From: Delta-02 sp964513565
GTDB taxonomy: Bacteria > Desulfobacterota > Syntrophorhabdia > Syntrophorhabdales > Syntrophorhabdaceae
Length of the DNA stretch: 64,000 bases
Assembly (NCBI GenBank): GCA_964513565.1
Contig: CAZENE010000007.1
Span: forward strand, 1-64,000
Reading direction: 5' to 3'
Position 1 is the first letter of the stretch. Every line of letters begins with the position of its first letter. Below are positions 25,911-35,300 of this stretch, piece by piece. Both the position numbers and the translations under genes were made by a program. The notes beneath the pieces are model-generated. The model saw nothing but the letters and a program-made list of their open reading frames with translations, made no database searches and was not told the origin of the DNA.

Positions 25911-26963
25911 ATGAGATATATTCTTTTGACGATTCTCACAATTGCAGTCTTCATGCCGCTTTGCGTCATGGCCGATGCAGAGGATAAATTTGCCCAATGC
26001 TCATTGATCGATGACGATCAGACCCGGTTGAGGTGTTACGATGACGCTTCACACAGGTCGGTCACAACACCCGGAACGAACGCATCTGCTTCCGGCCAGC
26101 CTCCGCCGGGGGCAGTATCTCCGGAGATCCCGGGGACCAGGGCCGCACCAGAGGAGCCCGACCCGACGGGCCTGTCCGTCCTTGCCCGGCAATGGGACCT
26201 CGACGAGACAAACAGGTCGAGGAAATTCGTGATCAGGCCACATCGGGCCAACTATGTTCTGCCGGTCGCATACAACAGTTCTCCGAACATGGATGCAAAC
26301 CTTGAGCATGACCCCAATGCGAAGTCCCAGCATACAGAGGCAAAATTCCAGATCAGCTTTAAGGTCAAATTATGGGAGGATATTCTCGGCCGCGACATGG
26401 ATCTCTGGTTCGCCTATACACAGCTTGCATTCTGGCAGGTCTATAATACGGCGTTCTCATCGCCTTTCCGGGAGACAAATTACGAACCGGAGCTTCTCCT
26501 TAATTTCCGCACAGATTACAACCTGTTCGGCCTGAGAGGGAAAATTATCAATTTTGGACTTAACCACCAGTCAAACGGCAGGTCCGAGCCATTATCCCGC
26601 AGTTGGAACAGGGTGGTGGCAAATTTTGGTTTCGAAAGGGGCCAATTCAACCTGCTCCTCAAAACATGGTACAGGATCCCTGAAAATGAAAACGACGATG
26701 ACAATCATGATATTGAAAAATACATGGGCTACGGGGAATTATGGGGATTTTATTTCTGGAAAAAAACGAGGTTTGCCATGATGGTCCGGAACAATCTCCG
26801 TTCCGAAAATAAAGGCGCGGTACAATTGGAATGGGCATTCCCGCTCATCGAGCGCATCAGCGCGTATCTCCAATATTTCAACGGTTACGGAGAAAGCCTC
26901 ATCGATTATGACAAGAGCGTCAATCGATTCAGTATAGGGTTCATAGTTACGGATTGGTACTGA
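25911..26963 (+). CDS. pldA: Outer membrane phospholipase A
   Basis: 350 residues. Signal peptide at 1-21 (MRYILLTILT...VMADA). A Cys-containing segment and a P/G/A-rich linker (~50-85) precede the OMPLA barrel (~105-350). The catalytic motif NHQSNG supplies His219 and Ser221, followed by the SRSWNRV stretch with the catalytic Asn. OMPLA hydrolyses outer-membrane phospholipids when the asymmetry is disturbed. The GTTCAAT heptad array starts six bases after the stop. Confidence 0.93.
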   Translation: MRYILLTILTIAVFMPLCVMADAEDKFAQCSLIDDDQTRLRCYDDASHRSVTTPGTNASASGQPPPGAVSPEIPGTRAAPEEPDPTGLSVLARQWDLDETNRSRKFVIRPHRANYVLPVAYNSSPNMDANLEHDPNAKSQHTEAKFQISFKVKLWEDILGRDMDLWFAYTQLAFWQVYNTAFSSPFRETNYEPELLLNFRTDYNLFGLRGKIINFGLNHQSNGRSEPLSRSWNRVVANFGFERGQFNLLLKTWYRIPENENDDDNHDIEKYMGYGELWGFYFWKKTRFAMMVRNNLRSENKGAVQLEWAFPLIERISAYLQYFNGYGESLIDYDKSVNRFSIGFIVTDWY

Positions 26964-26968
26964 AATGG

Positions 26969-27003
26969 GTTCAATGTTCAATGTTCAATGTTCAATGTTC
27001 AAT
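26969..27003 (+). repeat. Heptad-repeat locus I: GTTCAAT x5
   Basis: Five perfect GTTCAAT units stand head to tail six bases behind the pldA stop, followed by a degenerate GTTTCAG. No inverted partner arm is visible nearby. Because 7 bases shift the frame, a spurious reading through it gives repeated SMFNVQC peptides. Confidence 0.92.
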
Positions 27004-27037
27004 GTTTCAGGCTGATAATGTTAAAATGGGGGATGTC

Positions 27038-27796
27038 ATGGCTGTGCATATAGCACTTGGGAGATGGACGGAGGGGGAGATAGACCGGTTTCTCGCCACC
27101 GCGTCCCGACTCGAGGATGTCGGGGAACGGATCCAATATATTTCGGGGAAGTTCCTGGAGGTTCCCTACCAGGAATCAACGCTCATTGGGAATACGGCAA
27201 TAAATGAAGAGTTCGTCGTTAATTTTTCGGGCATCGACTGCTTCACATTTCTCGATTATGTCGAGGCGCTCCGGCAATCTTTTTCATTCCGCCAATTTCT
27301 CGACAGGCTCAAGAAGATCCGGTATCGATCGGGCAACGTTTCATACATCATGCGTAATCATTTCTTCACGGATTGGCGCGAGTTTAACGGCGGCTCCATA
27401 AAAGATATCACGCGGGAAATAGGTGGCGAAAAAACCCGGAGCGCTTTGAAATCTCTCAATATGAAATCGGACGGCTCGCTTTTTCTCGATGGCATAGCTG
27501 TCGAATCACGATCGATAGACTACATCCCCACCGCCTCAATAGACGAGGTTGTTCTTAATGCCATGAACACCGGGGATTATATAGGGATCTATACTGAAAC
27601 GGACGGCCTCGATGTCTCGCATGTCGGAATAGCGATAACGCATGATGATGGCCTCTATTTACGCCATGCATCCTCGGCCGCATCATGCCGTAAAGTAACC
27701 GATAGATTGTTGGTGAATTACATTAAAGAAAAACCCGGCATTGTGGTATTGCGACCTCAGTCATTACACTTCGAGATCTTCCGCGGTACGATATAA
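27038..27796 (+). CDS. DUF1460 / NlpC-P60-like amidase
   Basis: 252 residues from ATG 27038, with a GGGGGAT Shine-Dalgarno-like run; an ATG at 27026 is an alternative. The catalytic Cys is in GIDCFTFLDYVEAL and the His in DVSHVGIAITHDD, the DUF1460 pattern of N-acetylmuramoyl-L-alanine amidase-like cysteine peptidases. Other family members carry a signal peptide; none is seen here, so it may be cytoplasmic or its true N-terminus may have been replaced by the heptad region. Likely acts in cell-wall turnover. Confidence 0.85.
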   Translation: MAVHIALGRWTEGEIDRFLATASRLEDVGERIQYISGKFLEVPYQESTLIGNTAINEEFVVNFSGIDCFTFLDYVEALRQSFSFRQFLDRLKKIRYRSGNVSYIMRNHFFTDWREFNGGSIKDITREIGGEKTRSALKSLNMKSDGSLFLDGIAVESRSIDYIPTASIDEVVLNAMNTGDYIGIYTETDGLDVSHVGIAITHDDGLYLRHASSAASCRKVTDRLLVNYIKEKPGIVVLRPQSLHFEIFRGTI

Positions 27797-27811
27797 CGTG
27801 AACATTCTATT

Positions 27812-27843
27812 AAAGGGCCCGGATTGTCCGGACCCCTTTATTT
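27812..27843 (+). terminator. Intrinsic terminator behind the DUF1460 gene
   Basis: AAAGGG (27812-27817) and CCGGA (27819-27823) pair with TCCGG (27827-27831) and CCCTTT (27834-27839), with one internal mismatch, then TATTTA. As the stem is A/T flanked it could also serve the convergent cold-shock gene. Confidence 0.75.
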
Positions 27844-27849
27844 AAGGTA

Positions 27850-28050
27850 TTATAATTTTGTTACGTTGGCCGCCTGCAGCCCCTTAGGACCTTTGACGAC
27901 GTCAAAATTTACTTCCTGGCCTTCCGCAAGGGTTTTGAAACCGGAGTCCTGGATTGCTGAATAATGAACAAAAACGTCCACTCCGTCATCCTGAGTTATG
28001 AAACCAAAACCTTTGGACTCATTAAACCACTTCACAGTTCCTTTTGCCAT
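27850..28050 (-). CDS. Cold-shock protein, CspA family
   Basis: 66 residues. The RNP1 (KGFGFITQ) and RNP2 (VFVHYSAI) motifs of the nucleic-acid-binding cold-shock domain are intact. Such proteins act as RNA chaperones. AGGAGG precedes the ATG. A long leader (~105 bases) is expected from the promoter position, a usual feature of cold-regulated csp mRNAs. Confidence 0.96.
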   Translation of the reverse strand: MAKGTVKWFNESKGFGFITQDDGVDVFVHYSAIQDSGFKTLAEGQEVNFDVVKGPKGLQAANVTKL

Positions 28051-28134
28051 CTTACTAAAGTCCTCCTTAAAATATTTTTGAAGATTACGGAACTGCGTCG
28101 TGGATGTTCATGTACAAAGGCACTTCATCACTAT

Positions 28135-28191
28135 TGACAGCGACTTCCGAAACTTCGCTGTCAGTATCCCATAGTATCAAAAACCTGTCAA
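28135..28191 (-). promoter_or_regulatory. csp promoter with an inverted repeat over +1
   Basis: On the minus strand TTGACA (28191-28186), a 17-base spacer and GATACT (28168-28163) form a good sigma70 promoter. A 9-bp perfect inverted repeat, TGACAGCGA (28163-28155 on the minus strand) and TCGCTGTCA (28143-28135), spans the predicted start site. It could be an operator or a 5' stem-loop in the leader. Confidence 0.65.
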
Positions 28192-28251
28192 TGAAATTTA
28201 TGAAAAAACTTTAATAAAAATGAACTCTATGAAAAGACAGGGTAAAAACGG

Positions 28252-29535
28252 TCATGAAGGGTTTTTATCCAGTAAAAGAATTTCCTTTTTCAAATACAAC
28301 AAAAGCACCAGTCCTGGTATCGCCGCTATCACCGTGAACAGGAAAAAAACGGCCCATCCGACGTAGGTCACGATGTAGCCAGATGTCGGGGATATCACGA
28401 CGCGCCCCAGAACAGCCAGCGACGACAGGAGCGCGAACTGGGTCGCCGTGAACCTTTTATTGCAAAGTGCCATGACAAAAGCAACGAAAGCGGTCGAACC
28501 CATACCCCCGGTAATATTTTCAAAGGCGACCGCAACGATTGCGGCCGTATAGCTCTTTCCAACAATTGCCAGCACCATGAAGGAAAGGTTAGAGACGGTC
28601 TGAAGGATCCCGAAATACCATAATGAGCGAAAAAGCCCCATTTTGATCATAAGAGCCCCGCCAAAAAGCGCGCCGACGATCGTGGCGACGATCCCTATTA
28701 ATTTATTGATTATCGCCAGCTCACTCAAGGTAAAATGCACGCCGCGGATGAGGAACGCCGTTGTTAAGGCGCCGGCGTAAGCGTCGCCAAGCTTGTAAAG
28801 GATAATGAAAAGCAATAATACAATAGCTGACCTTCGCGAAAAGAAATCCTTCAAGGGGCCCCAGACCGCTTCCTGCATGCTCCGGGGCGGAACTATCGTC
28901 TCATCCGGTTCACGCCCGGCGCAGGAACCCAACATGCCCAGAATCATCAGGGAGGCCATAAAAAAATATGTTTTCTGCCACCCTACCCTGTCGGCCATCA
29001 TAAGGGCCAGGGCGCCTGCGACGAGAAAGGCTATCCTGTACCCAAAGATAAAAACGGCGACCCCGGTGCCTCTTTCGTTTGCGGGCAGGACATCCGTGCG
29101 GTATGCATCGATAACGATATCCTGCGATGCCGAAAAAAATGCGATAAAAAGAGCGATAATGCCGAGAGCAAGAGGCATTTTCGCGGGTGACAGGAGGGCC
29201 ATGACGGCAATTCCGGCAAGCAGAGCGATCTGCGTGCAAACGATCCAACCTCTCCGCCTGCCCAAAAACGGAGGAACAAACCTGTCCATGAACGGCGACC
29301 AGAGAAATTTCAATGTGTATGGAAGGCCTGCAATGGAGAAAATACCGATCATTTTTATGTCGACGCCCGCCGTGGTCAACCATGCCTGAAGCGTGCCTGA
29401 AGTTAAAGGCAACGGCAGACCCGAAGCAAAACCAAGTATCATCATGATGATCATGCGGTGGCTGGCGAAGGCCTGCACATAGGGAGAGTTCTTTATCTTC
29501 GTCAATACTCCGGCGTTCGTAGAGACAGTATTCAT
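28252..29535 (-). CDS. MFS transporter, AmpG-like muropeptide permease
   Basis: 427 residues with about 12 hydrophobic segments. The N-terminal text GFASGLPLPLTSGTLQAWL and FLWSPFMDRFVPPFLGRRRGW is typical of AmpG, which imports GlcNAc-anhydroMurNAc peptides for recycling. This pairs conceptually with the amidase and nagA genes nearby. The start at 29535 has an AAGG upstream. The substrate is inferred from family likeness only. Confidence 0.87.
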   Translation of the reverse strand: MNTVSTNAGVLTKIKNSPYVQAFASHRMIIMMILGFASGLPLPLTSGTLQAWLTTAGVDIKMIGIFSIAGLPYTLKFLWSPFMDRFVPPFLGRRRGWIVCTQIALLAGIAVMALLSPAKMPLALGIIALFIAFFSASQDIVIDAYRTDVLPANERGTGVAVFIFGYRIAFLVAGALALMMADRVGWQKTYFFMASLMILGMLGSCAGREPDETIVPPRSMQEAVWGPLKDFFSRRSAIVLLLFIILYKLGDAYAGALTTAFLIRGVHFTLSELAIINKLIGIVATIVGALFGGALMIKMGLFRSLWYFGILQTVSNLSFMVLAIVGKSYTAAIVAVAFENITGGMGSTAFVAFVMALCNKRFTATQFALLSSLAVLGRVVISPTSGYIVTYVGWAVFFLFTVIAAIPGLVLLLYLKKEILLLDKNPS

Positions 29536-29604
29536 CCGGCCTTTCTCGTTTTTTTCATTTTGATTCGGGCAGGATATCCCGGGAAGATCCCCAGGTCACA
29601 CCGT

Positions 29605-30165
29605 TCAAAGCCCTAATGTATCGCTTATCTCAAGCATTGCCGCGATGGACAATTCGGCAAATTCATTGAGAGGAATGCCGATCAGCTCACATTCCATAAT
29701 TATGTCCCGGTTCACCGATGCCGCAAAAGCCTTTTCCTTCATGCGCTTGACCACAGACTTTGTCTTGACACTGGCAAGCTTTTTGTCGGGATACACGAGC
29801 GCCGTTGCGATGATGAGCCCTGTGATCGTCTCCCCGGCGGCAAGCGCATGCTGAAAACGCGTATTCCTTTTTCTGCCTGAAGCCGTTTCATTATGCATCA
29901 CTATGGCGTCGATCACCACGGGGTCTACGTTGTTCTCTGCCAATATTTTTTCCGCTTGGAGCCCGTGGCGTGCAAGGTCTGCATCGGTCACTTCGATATC
30001 GATATCGTGAAGAAGCCCCGCAAGGGCCCATTCTTCCTCGTTTTCCTCCAGTCTTCGCGCAAGGGCCCGCATTACAGCCTCTGCCGCGTAGCAATGATTC
30101 AGCATCCTGTCGCTGGCAACATATTGCCTCAGTAATTTATCGGCTTCCTCCCGCGTCATTTCCAC
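29605..30165 (-). CDS. HD-domain (HDIG) phosphohydrolase-like protein
   Basis: 186 residues. Metal-binding HD pattern: LNHCYAAEAVMRALA with His, LAGLLHDIDIEVT with the HD pair, and VDAIVMHNET-type His later (AIVMHNETASG). The substrate is unknown; such small HDIG proteins are often annotated as hydrolases. A GAGGTG precedes the ATG, 10 bases after the VOC gene, so they are co-transcribed. Confidence 0.87.
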   Translation of the reverse strand: MEMTREEADKLLRQYVASDRMLNHCYAAEAVMRALARRLEENEEEWALAGLLHDIDIEVTDADLARHGLQAEKILAENNVDPVVIDAIVMHNETASGRKRNTRFQHALAAGETITGLIIATALVYPDKKLASVKTKSVVKRMKEKAFAASVNRDIIMECELIGIPLNEFAELSIAAMLEISDTLGL

Positions 30166-30175
30166 CTCTTTTGAA

Positions 30176-30607
30176 CTACCGACCTTTTTCCAGAAGCTCG
30201 ATGAGAAGCCTGTTGGGCATGAGGAAAAAAGATATTTTCGTTACACCCTCGCAGGTGCGGCCAAGGTTTTCATCATATGCCGGGCATGAAGCCGGTGACG
30301 AGACCATCTTAAAGCCGCTTTTCGTGAGTTCCTTCGCGGCCTTTTCTATGTCATCCACTTCGAAACATAAATGGTGCAGGCCTCCCCCTGTCTTTTTCAG
30401 GAAACCCGAGATAACCGAAGATTCCCCGAGCGGTTCAAGGACCTCAAGATATACCTCATCATTCTCGCCGATCGTGACAAAAGAAGCGTTGACATTGTTG
30501 TTAAAGTCGGGCACCGGGCTGGTCAATTCGCCAAATCCGATCGCCTTCAGTATCTTCGCAAAATCGTCGATCTTCTCAACGACAAAACCAATATGGTCGA
30601 GCTTCAG
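30176..30607 (-). CDS. VOC-family, methylmalonyl-CoA epimerase-like protein, probable CTG start
   Basis: 143 residues if started at CTG 30607. The full VOC fold reads LKLDHIGFVVEKIDDFAKIL, then GLHHLCFEVDDIEKAA and LLIELLEKGR; His in LDHIGF, His in LHHLCFE and Glu in LIELLE are the expected metal ligands. The first in-frame TTG (30526) would remove the first strand and its His. Upstream of CTG an in-frame TGA occurs after one codon, so CTG is the only initiator that keeps the ligand; AGAGGA lies six bases before it. An epimerase role in methylmalonyl- or ethylmalonyl-CoA interconversion is plausible. Confidence 0.82.
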   Translation of the reverse strand: MKLDHIGFVVEKIDDFAKILKAIGFGELTSPVPDFNNNVNASFVTIGENDEVYLEVLEPLGESSVISGFLKKTGGGLHHLCFEVDDIEKAAKELTKSGFKMVSSPASCPAYDENLGRTCEGVTKISFFLMPNRLLIELLEKGR

Positions 30608-30734
30608 CTGTCATCCTCTCAGGGTTATATTACCTGACGAGGACCATGATTGCCATAGGAAAAATTAGGGGAGCAGCGAGCGTACCACCGCCGTTTTTAC
30701 GGGGCATCGTACACTCCGGAGATCTTTTTCCATT

Positions 30735-30926
30735 TCACGGTATTGCCGGACCGGTGCTGACCGCCCTGCCTTCATCGTCTATCAATTCCATCTTAAGCAT
30801 ACGGAATTTTGTGACATTAAAATCATGTGCGGCGCATATCGGAAGATTGTTTGCATTGAGAAACCAATCACCTGATTTGGGTTTTTTTACTTCGCCTGTG
30901 ACTATAAATCTGATCTCCCGGATCAT
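30735..30926 (-). CDS. Small conserved-looking protein, unknown function
   Basis: 63 residues from ATG 30926, with a clear AGGAGG five bases upstream. Text such as REIRFIVTGEVKKPKSGDWF and CAAHDFNVTKFRMLKMEL suggests a compact beta-rich fold rather than random reading. It stands alone between the VOC gene and phzF-like gene. No named family recognised. Confidence 0.65.
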   Translation of the reverse strand: MIREIRFIVTGEVKKPKSGDWFLNANNLPICAAHDFNVTKFRMLKMELIDDEGRAVSTGPAIP

Positions 30927-31097
30927 AATTTGCCTCCTTTTTTGAGCCGGACGCATCCACGTCCGCAGCGCCCCGCATACCGAAAAGATAAAAGCAAATC
31001 CTTTGCTTCGTCAGAAAAATACCCATATGTACAGTATATTCGGAAAAAGAGGCTCCTGCTATGATTCGGGTCACAATTGCAGCAAACAAAATGGGAG

Positions 31098-31883
31098 CTA
31101 AATCACAATATCGCCTTTCATAACGGTTATTGCTTCACCGAGAAGTTCTACCCTCTCACCCGCAACCCGCATTCCAACCACCCCGCCGCGCTCGGATACC
31201 TGACGCGCAACAAGTTCGTTCTTACCGAGGCGTTTCGACCAGTAGGAGGCAAGGCAGCAATGCGTCGAACCCGTCACGTCGTCCTCCTCGATACCGATCT
31301 TCGGTGCGAAAAACCGGGATACGAAATCGAATTCTTGTGTGTCCGCCCTGCCCGTCACGATCACGCCACGCATTGGCAATTCAAGCATTGCGCTGTAATC
31401 GGGCCTTATCTCCTGCACGGCTTGTTCAGATCCTACTTCTACGAGAATGTCCTGGCCGCACAACCCCACATAAACCCCGGGGGTCCCGATAGAGCGGACG
31501 AGAGCCGCCGGGGGATCTGCCTGACGCTCGGGCAATAAGGGGAAATCCATGACTATCGAGTCATCCCGGCGCTGGCATGTCAGGGTCCCGCTTTTCGTTT
31601 GAAACACTATTGACTCTTCTTCCCGAGCAAGGCCCGCCTCCCAGATAATATGCGCACTGGCAAGCGTACCGCGACCGCTGAGGTCGACTTCTGCCGTCGG
31701 TGTGAACCACCGGAGATTGTAGCCATTGGCGCTGCGAATAATAAATGATGTCTCCGGCAGGTTCATTTCGGCCGCAATGTTAAGCATCCAGGAATCAACC
31801 TTGGGATGCGTCAGTATACACACTCCTGCCGGATTTCCCTGAAATGGCCGGAATGTAAAAGTATCGACGTGAAAGATCTTCAT
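31098..31883 (-). CDS. PhzF-family isomerase-like protein
   Basis: 261 residues. The start KIFHVDTFTFRPFQGNPAGVCIL is diagnostic, with the catalytic Glu in AEMNLPETSFI, then NGYNLRWFTPTAEVDLSGRGTLA read in parts and DVTGSTHCCLASYWSKRLGK. PhzF proteins fold like diaminopimelate epimerase; outside phenazine clusters the reaction is mostly unknown. Common DLCGHAT is DLSGRGT here, a small departure. No phenazine genes adjoin. Confidence 0.9.
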   Translation of the reverse strand: MKIFHVDTFTFRPFQGNPAGVCILTHPKVDSWMLNIAAEMNLPETSFIIRSANGYNLRWFTPTAEVDLSGRGTLASAHIIWEAGLAREEESIVFQTKSGTLTCQRRDDSIVMDFPLLPERQADPPAALVRSIGTPGVYVGLCGQDILVEVGSEQAVQEIRPDYSAMLELPMRGVIVTGRADTQEFDFVSRFFAPKIGIEEDDVTGSTHCCLASYWSKRLGKNELVARQVSERGGVVGMRVAGERVELLGEAITVMKGDIVI

Positions 31884-31964
31884 TCAAGGCCCCCGCTTAC
31901 CAAGAGTATTCGCTAACACGACCTGCACACGGCGTGTCCTTTATTATCGGCATTCCCGGCCGTA

Positions 31965-31993
31965 TTGACAATTATTATTCTTTTTAATATCCT
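31965..31993 (+). promoter_or_regulatory. Sigma70-type promoter
   Basis: TTGACA (31965-31970), 17 bases, TATCCT (31988-31993). It points at the small ORF at 32065 and possibly through to the CHAT gene at 32373. Confidence 0.6.
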
Positions 31994-32064
31994 GTTGTCG
32001 GGCATGGTTTTACATGCGGCAAGGGTTTCTTCGCTTTGGCGGAATCTTGGGAAAGACAGGTAAG

Positions 32065-32307
32065 ATGTTGAAGATTGTGAGGAGATCTCTTTTTATTGTG
32101 CTTCTGGCAGCCTCGCTGGCATCCTCCCTCGGCATCCGCCTCTCGGACAAGGGACGGGACCCTCCTGACCCTCCCGCTATGCCGACAATCATCGACGCGG
32201 GGAACTCAAACACCGCCCGAAACCACGAACTTGAATACCCTAAGCAAAACCGGACGAGGCCCCAGCCGGAGCCAAGAGATCACGGCACATGCACGGCTTT
32301 CGGGTAA
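32065..32307 (+). CDS. Possible small exported peptide
   Basis: 80 residues. A basic N-terminus and hydrophobic stretch (MLKIVRRSLFIVLLAASLAS) look like a signal peptide, followed by a P/N/R-rich hydrophilic part. An AGGT-type ribosome site and a good promoter upstream support it, but composition is odd and no family is recognised. Reading may also start at 32014. Alternatively this is just the leader of the downstream CHAT gene. Confidence 0.35.
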   Translation: MLKIVRRSLFIVLLAASLASSLGIRLSDKGRDPPDPPAMPTIIDAGNSNTARNHELEYPKQNRTRPQPEPRDHGTCTAFG

Positions 32308-32372
32308 ATCACACCTTCCGGGAAACATCAATCGTACATTATGAAGTATAAAACTGAGGGTTTACCGGCCTT

Positions 32373-35300
32373 ATGATAAAATTCAAATATCCATTAACTT
32401 GCCTTTTCGTCCTGATCTTTCTCGCTCTCATTCCAGGGCGCGGAGATTCCGGTGCTGCACCAGAACTCACCGACATGCAATTAAAATTATCCGAATCGCT
32501 TATTAACGCATATAAAGCGGGGGAAGGTCATTTTTGGACCGCTTTTGAGGACAACGACGTAGAAATAGATGGGCCTGTACTGGAAAAGGTATTGAGCCAT
32601 TCCATAGAATCCCGTGATGAAAGATTGATAAATATTATCCTTGAGGCTGCACGGAAAAAAAACGGTCAAAACATTTTGGCGGCGATGACGCTCCGTGCGG
32701 CGGATTTCTTCCTGTTCGCGTCCCGGCTGGACCAGGGACTGAAGCTGTACGATGCCTCCATGCCGCTTGCCCGCAATTCAGATGATCCCGGTCTTATGGC
32801 CCGTTCATTCGAGGGAAACGGCGATGCCGCCTTTTATCAGGGTAACCCGACCGCTGCGCTCATGATGTACAGCAAGGCATCGGAGCTATATGCGAAACAC
32901 GGGTCGAATATTGATAGAAGCACCGTGGCCCGTAAAACAGCGGATGTATACGGTCAGACCGGTGACCACGCAAGGGCCCGGGAGCTTATTGATGCATCCC
33001 TCAGGCTGCTTTCCCGGGAAAGATCGCCGGTACAGGAAGCACACGCCTACCGCAGTATGGCATATACGGCGATGAGACGGCGTGACTACAAGACCGCTCT
33101 CGGCGCGCTGGAACTTGCTCTCGTGCGGTATAAGAACGGTCCCTATCCGGCCGGCGAGGCGGATATATACCGCGCCTTCGGCGATATTGACCTCAAGACC
33201 GGAGATAGCGAAGCGGCAGCCGAGAATTATGGCAGGGCCCTTAAGATATACAAAGAGACCTGCTTTGTCGTAGGAGAGGCTTATACGCTGAAGGGCCTCG
33301 CCGACATCGCTTATTTTTCCGGCAAGAACGATGAAGCCCTGGAAAATTACCATAAAGCCCTGGAGATGTTCAGGTCTGCCGGCTACCCGCTCGGGCAGGC
33401 GGACACCTTAAGGCGCATCGGCCAACTAAGTCTCCGCAGAGGAGATCTGAAAGCCGTATCCAAAGCATATGAAACGGCGCTGCCCATCTACAAAAACTTG
33501 AAGGAACCGGTTGGCCAGGCCGACATTTACAAGGGTCTTGGTGATATCGGTTATTACAGCCGAAATTTTTCCACGGCCCTGGAGATGTACGACCGGGCGC
33601 TCCCTTTGTATGTCCGGTCGGATGAGCCTGTCGGACAGGGGAATGTCCAGCGCTCCCTAGGCGATATTCATTTCTATACAGGCGACCTCACCCGGGCAAT
33701 GCATTATTACGAGAACGCGCTGAGATTGTATGCAAGGGCGAATTCACCTCTGGGCCAGGCGAACACATACCGGACAATGGGCGAGGTATACCTGAGACTC
33801 AAAAAGACGGACCATGCCCTCGCGATGTTCAACTCTGCGATGGCCCTCTACAAAAAAACAGGTGAACCTGTCGGACAGGGCGACATCCGTATAACCCTCG
33901 GCGAGATATATCTCGAAAAAGGAAACAGAATGGGGGCCCTGGATATGTTCCGGGAAGCGCTCCGCCTTCTCAAGGCGGCCAACTCGATCGTTGACCAGGG
34001 ACATGCCTATCAGGGGATCGGTGACGTTTTCTTTTCAGCGGCGGATTTCGAACGGGCTGATGAGAATTACAGCCTTGCCCTCGATCTCTACGGACAGATG
34101 CAGGATACGGGGTCACAGGGTTTGACCCTTTTAAAAAAAGCTGCTCTTGCAGGCCGTAGAAACGACTTCAAGGAGGCGATGCGCCTTTATGATTCGGGAC
34201 TTGCCAGGCTCGAACAGGTAAGGGCCCAGACCGCATTCTCGGAACTTAAAAAAAGCTACATGGAGAAAATATACGATCAATACGAAGGTGCGGCATTGTA
34301 TATGCTCGAGAACGACCAAGGCGAAAAGGCTTTTCAATACATCGAAGCGATGAAAGCCCGGGTGTTCCTCGACCAGCTCGCCGAGGCCAGGGTAAACCTC
34401 GAAAAAGGCATCGATCCCGATATGAGAAGGCAGCGCGACCTCCTGGAGGATGAGGCCCTGATGCTGAGGAAGCGGCTTATCGAGGAAAATCAGGCGAGGC
34501 GCACCGATACAAAAGTCGTCGTGCAGCTGAAACATGACCTGGCCGCCGCACAGAAAAAGCTTGACGCTTTGCGACGGGAGATCCGTTACAAAAACCCTCT
34601 TTATGCCTCCGTGCAATATCCCCAACCCATATCAGCGAAAGCTCTCCGGGAAAATGTCCTCAAGGAAAACGAGGTCCTGCTTGAATACTTTCTGGCCAAA
34701 AAAAGTGTTTATTGCCTTGCGCTGGGAAAAAAAGATTTAAAGATCATCAAACTACCCGGCAACTATACCGGGATCATAAACAGCGTTCAGAAACTCCTCG
34801 GCAATATCCGGGCATATCAGCATGGCGAGCAACTCCGCGACGATCTTCCGCGCGAACTTTACGCGGTCCTCGTTAAGCCGGCCGAGCAATACATTGACGG
34901 AAAAACGATTATAATAGCCCCCCACGGGATACTGGCATACCTGCCCTTCGAGGTGCTCGCAGACGAACGGAACGGAGGGAGTATATTTCTGGCCGAAAAA
35001 TACCCGGTAATCTATATTCAATCAGGTACCGTCTTTGGGGTATTAAGGAGCCGCCATGCCACCGATAATGCGGCGGACGCGTTTGTCGGTTTCGGTGATC
35101 CCGTATACGATCTGCAGGAATATCTTACAGGGGCTGAAGCTAAACCGAATGAGGCGAAAACCCCGATGAACCGGGACGCCTCCGGCGGGGACTTCACGCC
35201 GGGCGCCTGCCTCGTGAAAAATACGTACCTGCGGTCGGGCGGGACGCTTGTCTCTCTGAAGGGGACGGCTGAAGAGATCGAGGCCATAGGATCAATGTGT

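Noticed and set aside
26954..27037. N-terminal extension of the DUF1460 protein
   Set aside because: It is a translation of the GTTCAAT array and lacks conserved sequence.
32010..32213. 67-codon minus-strand reading
   Set aside because: No ribosome site and opposes a reading with promoter and signal-like start.
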